Assembly (NCBI GenBank): GCA_023436115.1
Contig: JAEZKQ010000031.1
Location: 1-64,000, forward strand
Direction: 5' to 3'
DNA length: 64,000 nt
DNA from: Bacillota bacterium
GTDB lineage: Bacteria; Bacillota; Clostridia; Christensenellales; SZUA-584
The notes beneath the pieces are model-generated. The model searched no databases, was not told the origin of the DNA, and saw only the letters and a list, made by a program, of their open reading frames with translations. Numbering within the stretch: the stretch's first letter is position 1; every line of letters starts with the position of its first letter. The position numbers and the translations under genes are program-made. Positions 54,411 through 63,278 of the stretch are shown here, piece by piece.

Positions 54411-54441
54411 AAGACGGCAGATAATCCGCCGTCTTTTTTTG
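54411..54441 (+). terminator. Amino-acid transporter operon terminator
   Basis: AAGACGGC/GCCGTCTT stem, AGATAATCC loop, T-run, 12 bases after the glnQ stop. Confidence 0.88.
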
Positions 54442-54656
54442 TGGACATCTTAATTAACGGCCTTACGAGCCGGCCAGCCCAGCAGCATTGAGCAAGGCGG
54501 GATAAACCGTCTTTTTAACACTGTAAACTTTGCAAAACGGCAGGCTGCTTTTCGGAGCAGCGCGACAGAGCGTATTTCAGGGCAATACTTCTTATTTTAA
54601 ATGAGAATAAAGATTGCAGACTGTCAAAAAAGTCTTAATAAATTTCCATAGTTTAC
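54442..54656. other. Intergenic region, no gene seen
   Basis: About 215 bases between the terminator and the yhbD-type promoter. GC-rich at first (a CGGCC...GGCC hairpin near 54457-54477), AT-rich later. No coding stretch recognised. Confidence 0.4.
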
Positions 54657-54686
54657 TTGACATGCGTAACATTGTTATGTTACGTT
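54657..54686 (+). promoter_or_regulatory. MerR-type promoter with dyad between -35 and -10
   Basis: TTGACA at 54657-54662 is followed by the perfect dyad CGTAACAT-TGTT-ATGTTACG (54665-54684), overlapping a poor -10. A dyad filling the spacer is the hallmark of MerR-family control, and the downstream gene has a MerR-like helix-turn-helix. Confidence 0.7.
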
Positions 54687-54708
54687 TTATTCACAGGAGG
54701 ATAATCAC

Positions 54709-55332
54709 ATGCCAGAAGACTTGATATCCAAAAAAGAACTTTTAGAGCTCACAGATATATCCTACGGTCAGCTCTACCGTTGGAAACGCAAAGGCCTCAT
54801 ACCCGAAGACTGGTTTATACGCAAATCGACATATACCGGGCAGGAAACTTTTTTTCCCAGAAGCAAGGTGCTTTCGCGTATCGATAAGATCAAAAACATG
54901 AAGGAAGACGTATCGCTGGATGACCTTGCCGATGTATTCTCTCCCTCTCCCGACAACGTGGTGTTTAGCTCTGCCGATTTGTTACAGCGCGGTATCGTCA
55001 CGGCGGATGTGCTGCCTATATTGATAGCAGATCGGGGCGAAGCTGAGAACTTTGATTTTAACGACACCTTGCTGGCTTTTACGTTTAATAAGCTGCTCGT
55101 GTCGGGAGATGTCAGCCTCGATGAAGGGCGTTTGGTGCTGGATTTGATGCGTACCAGCATGATCCGTCTGGGGAATGATCCCTTCGAAATCATACTCACG
55201 AGAAAGCTTGGCGTCTTTGGCTGTTTCGCAGTCTGTCCGCCGGGCCAGGTGTTCTTTGATCGTGATATGCGCCTCGTGAACAAACTCAATATAGGCGCGC
55301 TCACAGAAGAACTCAAATTGAAACTAATTTAG
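54709..55332 (+). CDS. YhbD-like (DUF4004) protein with MerR-type HTH
   Basis: A 207-residue protein with an N-terminal MerR-like helix-turn-helix (LISKKELLELTDISYGQLYRWKRKGLIP), a basic YTGQETFFPRSKVLSRI segment, and a C-terminal domain (about 90-207) of the YhbD type. AGGAGG ribosome site. It is followed 13 bases later by a bactofilin gene, as in Bacillus yhbD-yhbE. Probably regulates this pair through the upstream dyad. Confidence 0.87.
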   Translation: MPEDLISKKELLELTDISYGQLYRWKRKGLIPEDWFIRKSTYTGQETFFPRSKVLSRIDKIKNMKEDVSLDDLADVFSPSPDNVVFSSADLLQRGIVTADVLPILIADRGEAENFDFNDTLLAFTFNKLLVSGDVSLDEGRLVLDLMRTSMIRLGNDPFEIILTRKLGVFGCFAVCPPGQVFFDRDMRLVNKLNIGALTEELKLKLI

Positions 55333-55345
55333 GAGGAATAAAATA

Positions 55346-56077
55346 ATGACCCACACAAAGCGCTCTGATCTTAACATCAGCGGCTATGGCAGCGTTCCGG
55401 GCGGTGAATATAATGCCGTCAAGATATATGGACGCGGTAAAATTACTGGGGATATCATGTGCAACGATTTTGTTATCAATGGTTCGGGCGAGATCATAGG
55501 TAAAATCGACTGCAAGCAAATGGTTGTCAACGGCTCCGGTGAAATGCGCGGCGACATCAAAGCCGACAGCTTAAAGGTGAGAGGCGCAGCAGACTTTTCC
55601 CAAACCATTAATTGCGAAAGCTTATCCATATCCGGCTCCGCCGGTGTGATGAACAATATTGATGCCCAGCACGTCAAGATAAGCGGTTCATGTAAGGTCA
55701 AAGGGGATCTAAACGCGGAATTCTTCAGCTCAACCGGCCGTTTTGAGATCACGGGCCTGCTTAACGCTGAAAATGTGGATATCCATCTGGACTGGAGCAC
55801 AAGCCGCGCTCGTGAAATTGGCGGCGAAAACATTACCGTCATGTGCGGCAAAAACGGATTTAATGTGCTATCCATCGTCACACTGGGTACGCACAGCCCC
55901 AAGCTTGAATCTGATGTAATTGAGGGAGAAAAAGTCATACTGGAAAACACATACGCCAGAGTCGTGCGCGGTACCAATGTCACCATCGGCGACGGCTGTC
56001 ATATCGAGCTCGTGGAGTACAAAGGGACTCTGCATAAATCGGCAAGCGCAAGGGTGGGCGAAGAGAGAAAGATTTAA
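55346..56077 (+). CDS. Bactofilin-like polymer-forming cytoskeletal protein
   Basis: A 243-residue protein dominated by a right-handed beta-helix: repeated INGSGEIIGKI, VNGSGEMRGDI, ISGSAGVMNNI, ISGSCKVKGDL. This is the bactofilin fold (YhbE/YhbF type). The C-terminal part (about 150-243) adds a second beta-rich region. Paired with the YhbD-like regulator. Confidence 0.9.
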   Translation: MTHTKRSDLNISGYGSVPGGEYNAVKIYGRGKITGDIMCNDFVINGSGEIIGKIDCKQMVVNGSGEMRGDIKADSLKVRGAADFSQTINCESLSISGSAGVMNNIDAQHVKISGSCKVKGDLNAEFFSSTGRFEITGLLNAENVDIHLDWSTSRAREIGGENITVMCGKNGFNVLSIVTLGTHSPKLESDVIEGEKVILENTYARVVRGTNVTIGDGCHIELVEYKGTLHKSASARVGEERKI

Positions 56078-56164
56078 AGACTATATCGAAAAAGGGGCGC
56101 ATCACAGCGCCCCCTCCAACGCTGCTATTATCCACGATCCTATACTTTGGGCAAATCCGTAAGG

Positions 56165-57361
56165 TTAAAGCTTAGCAATGGTCAATTCCAGTTCCTCAAT
56201 CCATCCGCACATAATAAGCGAATTCTCTTCCAGCTTTTTGGGATCTCTTTCATAACCCTGAAGCAGCTTTAATTGATGCTCGTAATACCCCTTTAAGCGC
56301 ATCAGTAAATCCGCTTTACTTCTCAGCGTTTTAAAATCTCGCTGGGTCAGCAGTGATGCTAGGCTATCTATTTCAAACTTAAACTGTTCTGCGGATAGCT
56401 TGACTTCCTTTTTAAAGTCCCTTAATACCCACTGGCGTTCAAACACATTCCTTTTCTGCCAGCCCTCGTATTGCTCATCAAAAACTTCAATGATATGCAA
56501 GATGTGCGGTTCAATCCCGTCAGCATCCAATGCTTTTTCTGTGGCGGGTTCTTCATCCTTTTTATAAAGTCCTGCGTCCATCAACGCCTGTATGGAGCTG
56601 ACCTCCTGTCCATGATACGCCTTTGAATGAACGACCGCTATTGCAAACCCCGCGCCCGCGTGCTCTACGTCCAGAATATGTTTCGCGTTCATTTCATAAA
56701 ACGCATCTATCGAAATGTTCATTTGAGCCGCCACTTTTTCAATGCTTTTGTGAGCCGTCTGTGTTTTTACAAGGCCTGGCCCGATGCTGAAGACACATAT
56801 ATCCGTTCCCTCCAACTCTGCGGCAAGTGTATTGCACACTTCAACCTGTGCAGTTTTGAATGTTTCATAAGCGCCCATAAACGGCGCCGCACCGGAGGAT
56901 GGAACAAAAATAATCGTTCCTGCATTTCTTTTTTTCATATCAGGCAGAAACTTTTGAGCCAGCATCACAGGCCCCCGAAGATTGACGGCATAGCTTTTAT
57001 CCCAATCGTCGATACTCACTTCGTCGACAGCGCCCAAAAGCGCCACGGTGGCATTATTGAATATAACATCAACAAAGCCGTACCTGGCGATGGTATCAGC
57101 GTGCAGCTTTTCTATCTCATCTTCAGATGTAATGTCGATCGGATAAAAACAGGCCCGGTCAGTACCTTGCTCCTCGTTAATCTGATTGGCGGCGAACTGC
57201 CCCTTTTTAGTATCAATCTCGGCTATGACCACATTAGCACCCATCCAGACAAGCGCCCTTGCCGCTTCATAGCCAATCCCGCCGCCCGCTCCTGTGATCA
57301 GCACCGTTTTCCCCGCCAGACTATCCTGGAAGTGAGGTGCATTTTTAACAAACATGGGCAT
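56165..57361 (-). CDS. SDR oxidoreductase with C-terminal helical extension
   Basis: A 398-residue protein. The first ~235 residues are a short-chain dehydrogenase: cofactor motif TGAGGGIGYEAA, NNATVALLG, catalytic Ser in VPSSGAAPF and the Y-x3-K in AYETFK. The remaining ~160 residues are helical, charged and have no known domain (ERQWVLRDFKKEVKL, RLKGYYEHQLKLLQGY). Start taken at one of two nearby ATGs behind GAGGACGGAG. The extension is unusual for the family. Confidence 0.85.
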   Translation of the reverse strand: MPMFVKNAPHFQDSLAGKTVLITGAGGGIGYEAARALVWMGANVVIAEIDTKKGQFAANQINEEQGTDRACFYPIDITSEDEIEKLHADTIARYGFVDVIFNNATVALLGAVDEVSIDDWDKSYAVNLRGPVMLAQKFLPDMKKRNAGTIIFVPSSGAAPFMGAYETFKTAQVEVCNTLAAELEGTDICVFSIGPGLVKTQTAHKSIEKVAAQMNISIDAFYEMNAKHILDVEHAGAGFAIAVVHSKAYHGQEVSSIQALMDAGLYKKDEEPATEKALDADGIEPHILHIIEVFDEQYEGWQKRNVFERQWVLRDFKKEVKLSAEQFKFEIDSLASLLTQRDFKTLRSKADLLMRLKGYYEHQLKLLQGYERDPKKLEENSLIMCGWIEELELTIAKL

Positions 57362-57429
57362 CTCCGTCCTCTTTTTTTCCTTATGATACCATGTATACAA
57401 AAAGCCGTATAGAGTTTTATAGGGAGATA

Positions 57430-57477
57430 GCGGGCCACGCAGCAAAGGAAATATGGGGTTTGTATAGCGTGGCCCGC
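57430..57477. repeat. Perfect 11-bp inverted repeat
   Basis: GCGGGCCACGC (57430-57440) and GCGTGGCCCGC (57467-57477) flank a 26-base AT-richer loop. No T-run follows on either strand, so it is not an ordinary terminator. It lies upstream of both divergent genes. Confidence 0.75.
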
Positions 57478-57681
57478 AATGGAATTAGCAAACAAAAGCG
57501 GTATAAAAACAAACTATACAAATAAGACGTTTGAAAAACGAAAAAAGTGCCATAGTTTATATAATATTATTTTGATAAGGCAGTGAAACTGCTTCGTGCA
57601 AAATCAAAGGGGCTGATATATAATGAGTAGACTTTAAACCTGCCACAAACAGATACAAAAGATAAGCTTAAGGAATTAACC

Positions 57682-58605
57682 ATGATTAAATATAAGTTTT
57701 TAGCTGTATTGTTAGCGCTCATACTATTGCTTGGCGCGTGCGGACAAGCGCAGGAAAGCAGCGCTTTATCTACAGCGACGCCGGAACCTGCCACATCCGC
57801 ATCGGAGCCAATACCCAGCCCGACACCTGTTAAAACAACGCAGCCGGATACCACGCCCGAAACGATATCAGAGCCGACGACTTCGCCGACTTCTTCGCCT
57901 GCGCCCAATCCCACCATATCCGCCGATCCTTCACATGCACCGGGCAGCGTATCAGAGCCGCAAAACGCAACAGAAAGGCCGCTCAAAGGCATTATCATCG
58001 GGATTGATCCGGGACATCAGGCGCACAGCAATTCCGACCCGGAGCCTGTCGCGCCCGGCTCCCGCGAAACAAAAAAGAAAGTGTCTTCAGGCACACAAGG
58101 GCGCTACACAGGTGTCGCCGAATACAAGGTAAATCTGCAAGTAGGGCTTAAACTTAAGCAAATACTGCTTGACCTCGGTGCTGCGGTGGTCATGACGCGT
58201 GAATCACACGATGTGGATATCTCCAACAGCGCACGCGCTGTGATGATGAACGATGCAGGGGCCGATCTCGTGGTGCGCCTGCACTGCAATGGTTCCGACG
58301 ATACCTCCAAGCATGGTGCTTTCGTACTGATACCCGCCAACGATTGCACTGCGGCTATCAACGATGCGAGCAAAGACGCGGCCAAGTGTATACTGAAAGG
58401 CTTTATTGATGCCACGGGTGCGAAAGATTTAGGGCTGCAAAGCCGCAGTGATCAGACGGGCTTTAACTGGAGCACCGTTCCCGTATGTAACGTAGAAATG
58501 GGCCATATGACTAACGACGAAGAAGATCAGTTACTGGCGGCAGACGAATATCAGAATAAGTGCGCCTATGGCATCGCCAACGGCATTGTTGAATATTTCG
58601 GTTAA
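57682..58605 (+). CDS. N-acetylmuramoyl-L-alanine amidase lipoprotein
   Basis: A 307-residue secreted wall hydrolase. Lipobox LLGACGQ at residue ~20, a Thr/Pro/Ser-rich spacer to ~105, then an Amidase_3 domain with zinc ligands in IGIDPGHQAHS, GVAEYKVN and LVVRLHCNGS, and the catalytic Glu in CNVEMGHMTN. Cleaves the stem peptide from MurNAc. Confidence 0.93.
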   Translation: MIKYKFLAVLLALILLLGACGQAQESSALSTATPEPATSASEPIPSPTPVKTTQPDTTPETISEPTTSPTSSPAPNPTISADPSHAPGSVSEPQNATERPLKGIIIGIDPGHQAHSNSDPEPVAPGSRETKKKVSSGTQGRYTGVAEYKVNLQVGLKLKQILLDLGAAVVMTRESHDVDISNSARAVMMNDAGADLVVRLHCNGSDDTSKHGAFVLIPANDCTAAINDASKDAAKCILKGFIDATGAKDLGLQSRSDQTGFNWSTVPVCNVEMGHMTNDEEDQLLAADEYQNKCAYGIANGIVEYFG

Positions 58606-58630
58606 GCTGCACATTGTAATGGGCCTAATA

Positions 58631-59404
58631 TTATCCTTCAAATGTCCAGCCGTGGTCACCGTGATAGATCATCTGGCGCGTCATACCGCCGTCGATCACG
58701 ATATTCTCTCCGTTAATGAATCCGGCATCCTCGCAGCAAAGATAAAGCACCATTTTGGCAATATCCAAAGGTGTACCCACGCGATTGGACGGGTGCTGGC
58801 TCTTGTCGGGTTTTGAATACCGAGGCACATAGCTGTCCTCATGCTGATAATCGCCCGTATCGATCCAACCGGGACTGATGGCGTTCACACGCACCTTACC
58901 CGACAGGCTGACACAAAGCGCATGCGTCAGCGCGCTGATGCCGCCCTTAGCCGCCGTATAGCTCTCGGTATCCGGCTGAGACATAGCCGCCCGTGTTGAG
59001 GATATATTGACGACCGCCGCACCCGGCGCGAAATGTTCCTTTAACAGCAGCGTCAGGTAATATGGCGCGGTGATGCCGATTCGCAGCACTTCGTTAAAAT
59101 CTTCATATGAACAGCCTGAGCGTATACCCTTTTTGCTGATGCATGCGTTGTTGACCAGATAGTCTACCGCGCCAAAGGCATCGGTCACTTTTTTTGCAAA
59201 CCGCTCCAAAACATCCTTTTGGGCTATATCCCCGTGAAAAAACAACAGCTTTATACCGTATTTTTGCGCGAGCTTTGCGCCTGATATATCATCCGCATCA
59301 ATCACAGCCACACGCGCACCCTCACTTATAAACGACTCGGTGATGCAGCGGCCGATACCATTCGCCCCGCCCGTCACGATGCAGACCTTTTCCTTAAATC
59401 TCAT
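58631..59404 (-). CDS. Short-chain dehydrogenase/reductase
   Basis: A 257-residue classical SDR. TGGANGIGRCI at residue 11, NNACISKKG, catalytic Ser in NISSTRAAM, Y-x3-K in ESYTAAKGGISALTHAL, PG in AISPGWIDTG. The substrate is unknown. It stands alone, convergent to the amidase gene. Confidence 0.92.
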   Translation of the reverse strand: MRFKEKVCIVTGGANGIGRCITESFISEGARVAVIDADDISGAKLAQKYGIKLLFFHGDIAQKDVLERFAKKVTDAFGAVDYLVNNACISKKGIRSGCSYEDFNEVLRIGITAPYYLTLLLKEHFAPGAAVVNISSTRAAMSQPDTESYTAAKGGISALTHALCVSLSGKVRVNAISPGWIDTGDYQHEDSYVPRYSKPDKSQHPSNRVGTPLDIAKMVLYLCCEDAGFINGENIVIDGGMTRQMIYHGDHGWTFEG

Positions 59405-59600
59405 AGCTTATACTCCTTTTCTCTTACCCTATACCAATTTTATTATTTTGTTTTACACCGCTTTAAAACTTGTCATCGCGCGCGATTTAGCGCCTATACG
59501 ACCATAAGCCTTAAAGATTCTATCTATGAGTGCAACAAGGCAATCTTGCGTTTTAGAGAATATGAAGGAAGCCTTGACGGTTTTGACAAGCGGACCTTAG

Positions 59601-60338
59601 TCAATCGTCTTCATCCATGAGTATATCAAGCATGCGTTTGGGATTTTCCAAAAAGCTGCGCGTAATCTGATAGTGTTCGGTCTGTTCAAACGTAATAGGC
59701 GTTATGCCCCGCTCGTCGAGCAGCAATATCTGCGCATCGGGATAGGCCATAAGTATGGGTGAATGCGTGGCGATAATAAACTGTGAACGCGCCTTAACAA
59801 GGCTGTGGATGCGCGAAAGCAGCGTGAGCTGCCGCGAGGGGGATAACGCTGCCTCGGGCTCATCAAGCAGATAAAGCCCGTTTCCCCAAAATCTGTTGAG
59901 CATCAGCGAGAGGAAGCTTTCCCCGTGGGACTGTGCGTGCAGCGATTTGCCGCCATACGAATTGAGGAACAAATGAGCTGGATCATCGTCCAGTCTGTCT
60001 ACCTCGGATGCGACATTATAAAAGCTCTCAGCGCGAAGAAAAAAACCGTCTTTAGGACGCGGATTGCCCTTTACTAAGCGTAAAACCTCATGCAGCCCCG
60101 AATGGGTCTCCACGGAATTGAAGTTGAAGTTGCGCGAACCGCCCTCGGGGTTAAAACCGAAGCCCACAGCAACGGCTTCCAGCAGCGTAGACTTTCCGGA
60201 GCCATTTTCGCCAACAAGAAACGTCACGGGCTTTTTAAGCGCCAGCGTGCGTAATGCCCCGATTGCCGGGATGCTGTTTAAATAAGCGTCTTTTTCTCCA
60301 AACGGCTCATGGGTTTTGATAATGGCATCAATATACAT
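59601..60338 (-). CDS. AAA-family ATPase (SMC/OLD-like)
   Basis: A 245-residue ATPase. Walker A VGENGSGKST near residue 42, signature-like SHGESFLSLML near 140, Walker B LYLLDEPEAALSP near 157, and ATHSPILMAYP. It is the stand-alone AAA_21 type often found near defence or repair genes, but no partner toxin or nuclease is adjacent. Confidence 0.88.
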   Translation of the reverse strand: MYIDAIIKTHEPFGEKDAYLNSIPAIGALRTLALKKPVTFLVGENGSGKSTLLEAVAVGFGFNPEGGSRNFNFNSVETHSGLHEVLRLVKGNPRPKDGFFLRAESFYNVASEVDRLDDDPAHLFLNSYGGKSLHAQSHGESFLSLMLNRFWGNGLYLLDEPEAALSPSRQLTLLSRIHSLVKARSQFIIATHSPILMAYPDAQILLLDERGITPITFEQTEHYQITRSFLENPKRMLDILMDEDD

Positions 60339-60373
60339 GAGACTATTTTATACGTTAAGACAGATACTTGCAA

Positions 60374-60883
60374 TCATTCGCCTCTCATAAGCGTCCGCTC
60401 GTCAAGCAACGTTATGGCAGAAGCGATTCCCAGCCCATCCCCATTGAGCCGAAATGCGTTACCCATCCACCGTACCACCAGCGCCTGTCCGGCGGGCGTA
60501 TACCAGTCCTTTTCTAGATCCGCATGGCACTTTTGACCCAGTCCACTGCGCGTATGATGGCAGTAAAGGCATTCCATAGGCTCGAATCCCGAATCATACA
60601 GCTCACACAAGTCGTTTTTTAAAAACGTACAACCGCTGCCCCAACAGGCCTGTAAGGCGAGTTTTCCTTCGCACCCCTTAAACGCAGGTGACAACACGCC
60701 AAAGGTGCCTTCCGGTGAAATCTCCAGCATCATACGGCCAAAAAGACCTGCCTCCATGGCTCTGGCCGCTTCTTCCACGCTCCACCAACCGGGACGTATA
60801 CAATAGCTCGTACATATGTCGCAGCTGCATGACACAGACGGCGGGTACTTTTCCTTGAGCGACAGTCTCCGTTTTCTTTTCAT
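60374..60883 (-). CDS. Cys-rich protein, possible metal-cluster protein
   Basis: A 169-residue protein with about thirteen Cys, including CSCDICTSYC near residue 17 and a later series (GCEGKL, ACWGSGCTFLKNDLCELY, CLYCHH, KCHADLEKDW). The pattern resembles YkgJ-like cysteine-cluster proteins. Start at the ATG after AGAGGCG. Function unknown. Confidence 0.65.
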   Translation of the reverse strand: MKRKRRLSLKEKYPPSVSCSCDICTSYCIRPGWWSVEEAARAMEAGLFGRMMLEISPEGTFGVLSPAFKGCEGKLALQACWGSGCTFLKNDLCELYDSGFEPMECLYCHHTRSGLGQKCHADLEKDWYTPAGQALVVRWMGNAFRLNGDGLGIASAITLLDERTLMRGE

Positions 60884-60914
60884 ATAGGCGCCTCTGATCA
60901 AAAAAATATTCTGT

Positions 60915-61222
60915 CTATTTTCTCATCAGTCCGCAAAAGAAGTTGAGTGAACATAGTTGTACTGCTTTGTAAAAGTCCTCGCATCCACGGGTATTCACCA
61001 TCCCGCACGCAATCATCATGCAGATCAGCCGCTCGTAATATTCCTCGGAATATCGGCCACATACCTACCCAGCATATTTTTTAATTCCGATTCAGAAGGC
61101 CGCGCCGACTGTGTATATGCGGCAAACTCCTTAAACGCGCAACCAGTATCTCTGGCCTTACCCAAAAAGTGATTGTACAGCGAACTTTCCTGGGGTTCAT
61201 CTATTTGTGTTGTAAATATATA
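60915..61222 (-). pseudogene. Truncated and frameshifted gene remnant, family unknown
   Basis: One minus frame reads SSLYNHFLGKARDTGCAF through GRYVADIP, another continues EEYYERLICMMIACGM to DFYKAVQLCS and stops. Adding one base near 61045 joins them smoothly. There is no start codon after the upstream stop at 61223, so the N-terminus is lost too. I do not recognise the family. Confidence 0.5.
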
Positions 61223-61335
61223 CTATTAATCTCTAGTTTTTAGAATGTCTATATTGCGACCTGCACCTTATAAACATCTCAAACTTTTAAATAATTACCT
61301 ATTGTATTTTTAATACGTGCTGAATATAATATATA

Positions 61336-61349
61336 CGAACATATGTTCG
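61336..61349 (+). promoter_or_regulatory. SOS (LexA) box
   Basis: CGAAC-ATAT-GTTCG, a perfect match to the Gram-positive LexA site (GAACN4GTTC), 11 bases before the dinB start. Confidence 0.92.
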
Positions 61350-61360
61350 AGGTAGAAATC

Positions 61361-62608
61361 ATGGAGCAACGCGTTATATTACATTCGGATATGAATAATT
61401 TTTACGCAAGCGTGGAGTGTGTCCACCGCCCCGAAATACGCAACCGTCCGGTGGTGGTGGGCGGCGACGAAGAGCTTCGTCATGGCATTGTGCTCGCCAA
61501 AAACTATACTGCCAAAGCCGCAGGTATCAGAACGGGCGAAGCGCTCTGGCAGGCACGTGAAAAATGCCCGGGGCTTGTCGTCCTGCCGCCCAACTATCCG
61601 CTTTATCTGCGCTATGCCAAATTTGCACGTCAAATCTACGCTGACTATACGTCTCGAATTGAGCCGTTTGGACTGGATGAAGCATGGCTGGATGTCAGCG
61701 GTGAAGACGGGGTGCTCATTGCCAACGAGATACGCAAGCGCATCAAAAACGAGCTGGGCGTGACCGCCTCCGTAGGTGTCAGCTACAACAAGATATTTGC
61801 CAAGCTCGGTTCGGATATCAAAAAGCCGGACGCAACAACGCTGATCAGCCGGGACAACTTTAAGTCGGTTGCGTGGCCTCTGCCCGTTGAAGAGCTGCTT
61901 TATGTGGGCCGGGCCACGAAATCAAAGCTGCACCGTCTGGGCATCACGACGATCGGCGAGCTCGCCGCCACACCCGCGCCGCTGCTGCGCAATCTTTTTG
62001 GCAAGGTGGGAGACGTGCTTTATACGTTCGCGAATGGCTATGATGATTCGCCTGTGATGCAGATGGGCGAGGAATCACTGATTAAATCTGTGGGTAACAG
62101 CACGACCACCCCGCGGGACTTAACCTGTAACGAGGATGTGAAGATTACACTGTTTGTGCTTTGCGAGAGCGTTTGTGCGCGCATGCGCGAGCACGGCTTT
62201 CTCTGCCGCACCGTCGCCGTTTCGGTGCGCGACAACGAGCTTTTTCGCTTCGAACGGCAAACCAAGCTGCCAAAACCCTCGCATATATCCGGCGAGATTG
62301 CAGACACGGCGATGCGGCTGTTTGCCGAAAACTACAGCTGGCCGCGGCCTGTGCGCAGCATCGGTGTTCGCTGCACAGATCTGATCACCTCAAATACGCC
62401 GTTCCAGCTGTCGGTTTTTAGTGACGAGCGTAAACGGCAAAAAAATGAAACACTCGATAAAACCGTAGACGCGATTCGTAAACGGTTCGGGCATTTTTGT
62501 ATACAGCGCGCGTGTGTACTCGCGGATAAACCGCTGGGCGGCATTAATCCCAAGGGTGACCATATTATCCATCCCGTGGGTTTTTTTAAGGACGGTATGG
62601 TAAAATGA
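61361..62608 (+). CDS. dinB: Y-family DNA polymerase IV
   Basis: A 415-residue translesion polymerase. Metal-binding motifs HSDMNNFYASVE and GLDEAWLDVSG, then TASVGVSYNKIFAKLGSDIK and the C-terminal little-finger domain. Start at the ATG after GAGGT; the ATG six codons earlier falls inside the LexA box. The SOS box argues for damage induction. Overlaps the next gene by four bases. Confidence 0.95.
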   Translation: MEQRVILHSDMNNFYASVECVHRPEIRNRPVVVGGDEELRHGIVLAKNYTAKAAGIRTGEALWQAREKCPGLVVLPPNYPLYLRYAKFARQIYADYTSRIEPFGLDEAWLDVSGEDGVLIANEIRKRIKNELGVTASVGVSYNKIFAKLGSDIKKPDATTLISRDNFKSVAWPLPVEELLYVGRATKSKLHRLGITTIGELAATPAPLLRNLFGKVGDVLYTFANGYDDSPVMQMGEESLIKSVGNSTTTPRDLTCNEDVKITLFVLCESVCARMREHGFLCRTVAVSVRDNELFRFERQTKLPKPSHISGEIADTAMRLFAENYSWPRPVRSIGVRCTDLITSNTPFQLSVFSDERKRQKNETLDKTVDAIRKRFGHFCIQRACVLADKPLGGINPKGDHIIHPVGFFKDGMVK

Positions 62609-62868
62609 TAGAAAGACGGTACGAAAACGAGAATAAGGTTTATGTGAAGGTGGAGGCACTTTTCTATCCGGACGGACGACTGGAGCCCGTGGCGTTCTGG
62701 TGGGAAAACTCACGGCGGTACAGTATCGACCGCATCATAGACGTGTGCCGCGCGGTGAGCCTCAAAGCGGGCGGTATCGGCGTGCGCTATACGTGTATGG
62801 TTCGCGGTCACCAAACGTATCTTTTCTTTGAAGAAGACCGTTGGTTTATGGAACGAAAAGGGGCATAA
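62605..62868 (+). CDS. DinB-associated small protein (DUF6504-like)
   Basis: An 87-residue protein. VKVEALFYPDGRLEPVAFWWENSRRY and TCMVRGHQTYLFFEEDRWFM form a small beta-rich domain often found beside polymerase IV. The ATG overlaps the dinB stop (ATGA), so it is co-translated and under the same LexA control. Function unknown. Confidence 0.8.
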   Translation: MIERRYENENKVYVKVEALFYPDGRLEPVAFWWENSRRYSIDRIIDVCRAVSLKAGGIGVRYTCMVRGHQTYLFFEEDRWFMERKGA

Positions 62869-63170
62869 GGGAATAAGAAAGCTAAATAGGTCAAAATAGT
62901 CGCGGTATATTTGGAAATTTCTATAGAAAGCTGATCTTCCGGGATAATTCACTTTTAAGCCATATAATATTCGGATCATGTCGGCATTCTCTGAAAGGAA
63001 GACGCTACTTTTGGATAATCAAGAGATGAGCAGCTGCCTTTCCATAGCTTTTCGCTCCATTTACATATTAGCGTAAGCATAAACCGGGGTTGCTTCAGAG
63101 TTTTCGCATCTCCATGCTTGCCATCTTTTCGAGAAATCTATAGTATGAATTTGAGCGCGTCTTATTATGA
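62869..63170. other. Intergenic region, no gene seen
   Basis: About 300 AT-rich bases between the dinB pair and the response regulator promoter. No coding stretch or clear hairpin recognised. Confidence 0.4.
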
Positions 63171-63177
63171 TAGCTGG

Positions 63178-63208
63178 TTAAGGAAATCTTAAGGAAACCC
63201 TAAGAAAT
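63178..63208 (+). promoter_or_regulatory. Three 11-base-spaced direct repeats (response regulator box)
   Basis: TTAAGGAAA at 63178 and 63189, then CTAAGAAAT at 63200: three copies one helical turn apart, about 70 bases before the response regulator start. This spacing is typical for OmpR/PhoB-type sites, so autoregulation is likely. Confidence 0.65.
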
Positions 63209-63278
63209 TTTCTGCGAATCCATCAATATAAAATGTTACGATAACTATGGGCTTAAGCAACAAGGAGTTGACAAGTTT

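Noticed and set aside
59522..59620. Plus-strand open stretch reading ECNKAILRFREYEGSLDG before a stop
   Set aside because: Only about 30 codons, no start or ribosome site; could be a gene scrap but cannot be supported.
60575..60595. GGCTCGAATCCC, resembling a tRNA T-arm
   Set aside because: Inside the coding frame of 60374-60883 and without a cloverleaf around it.
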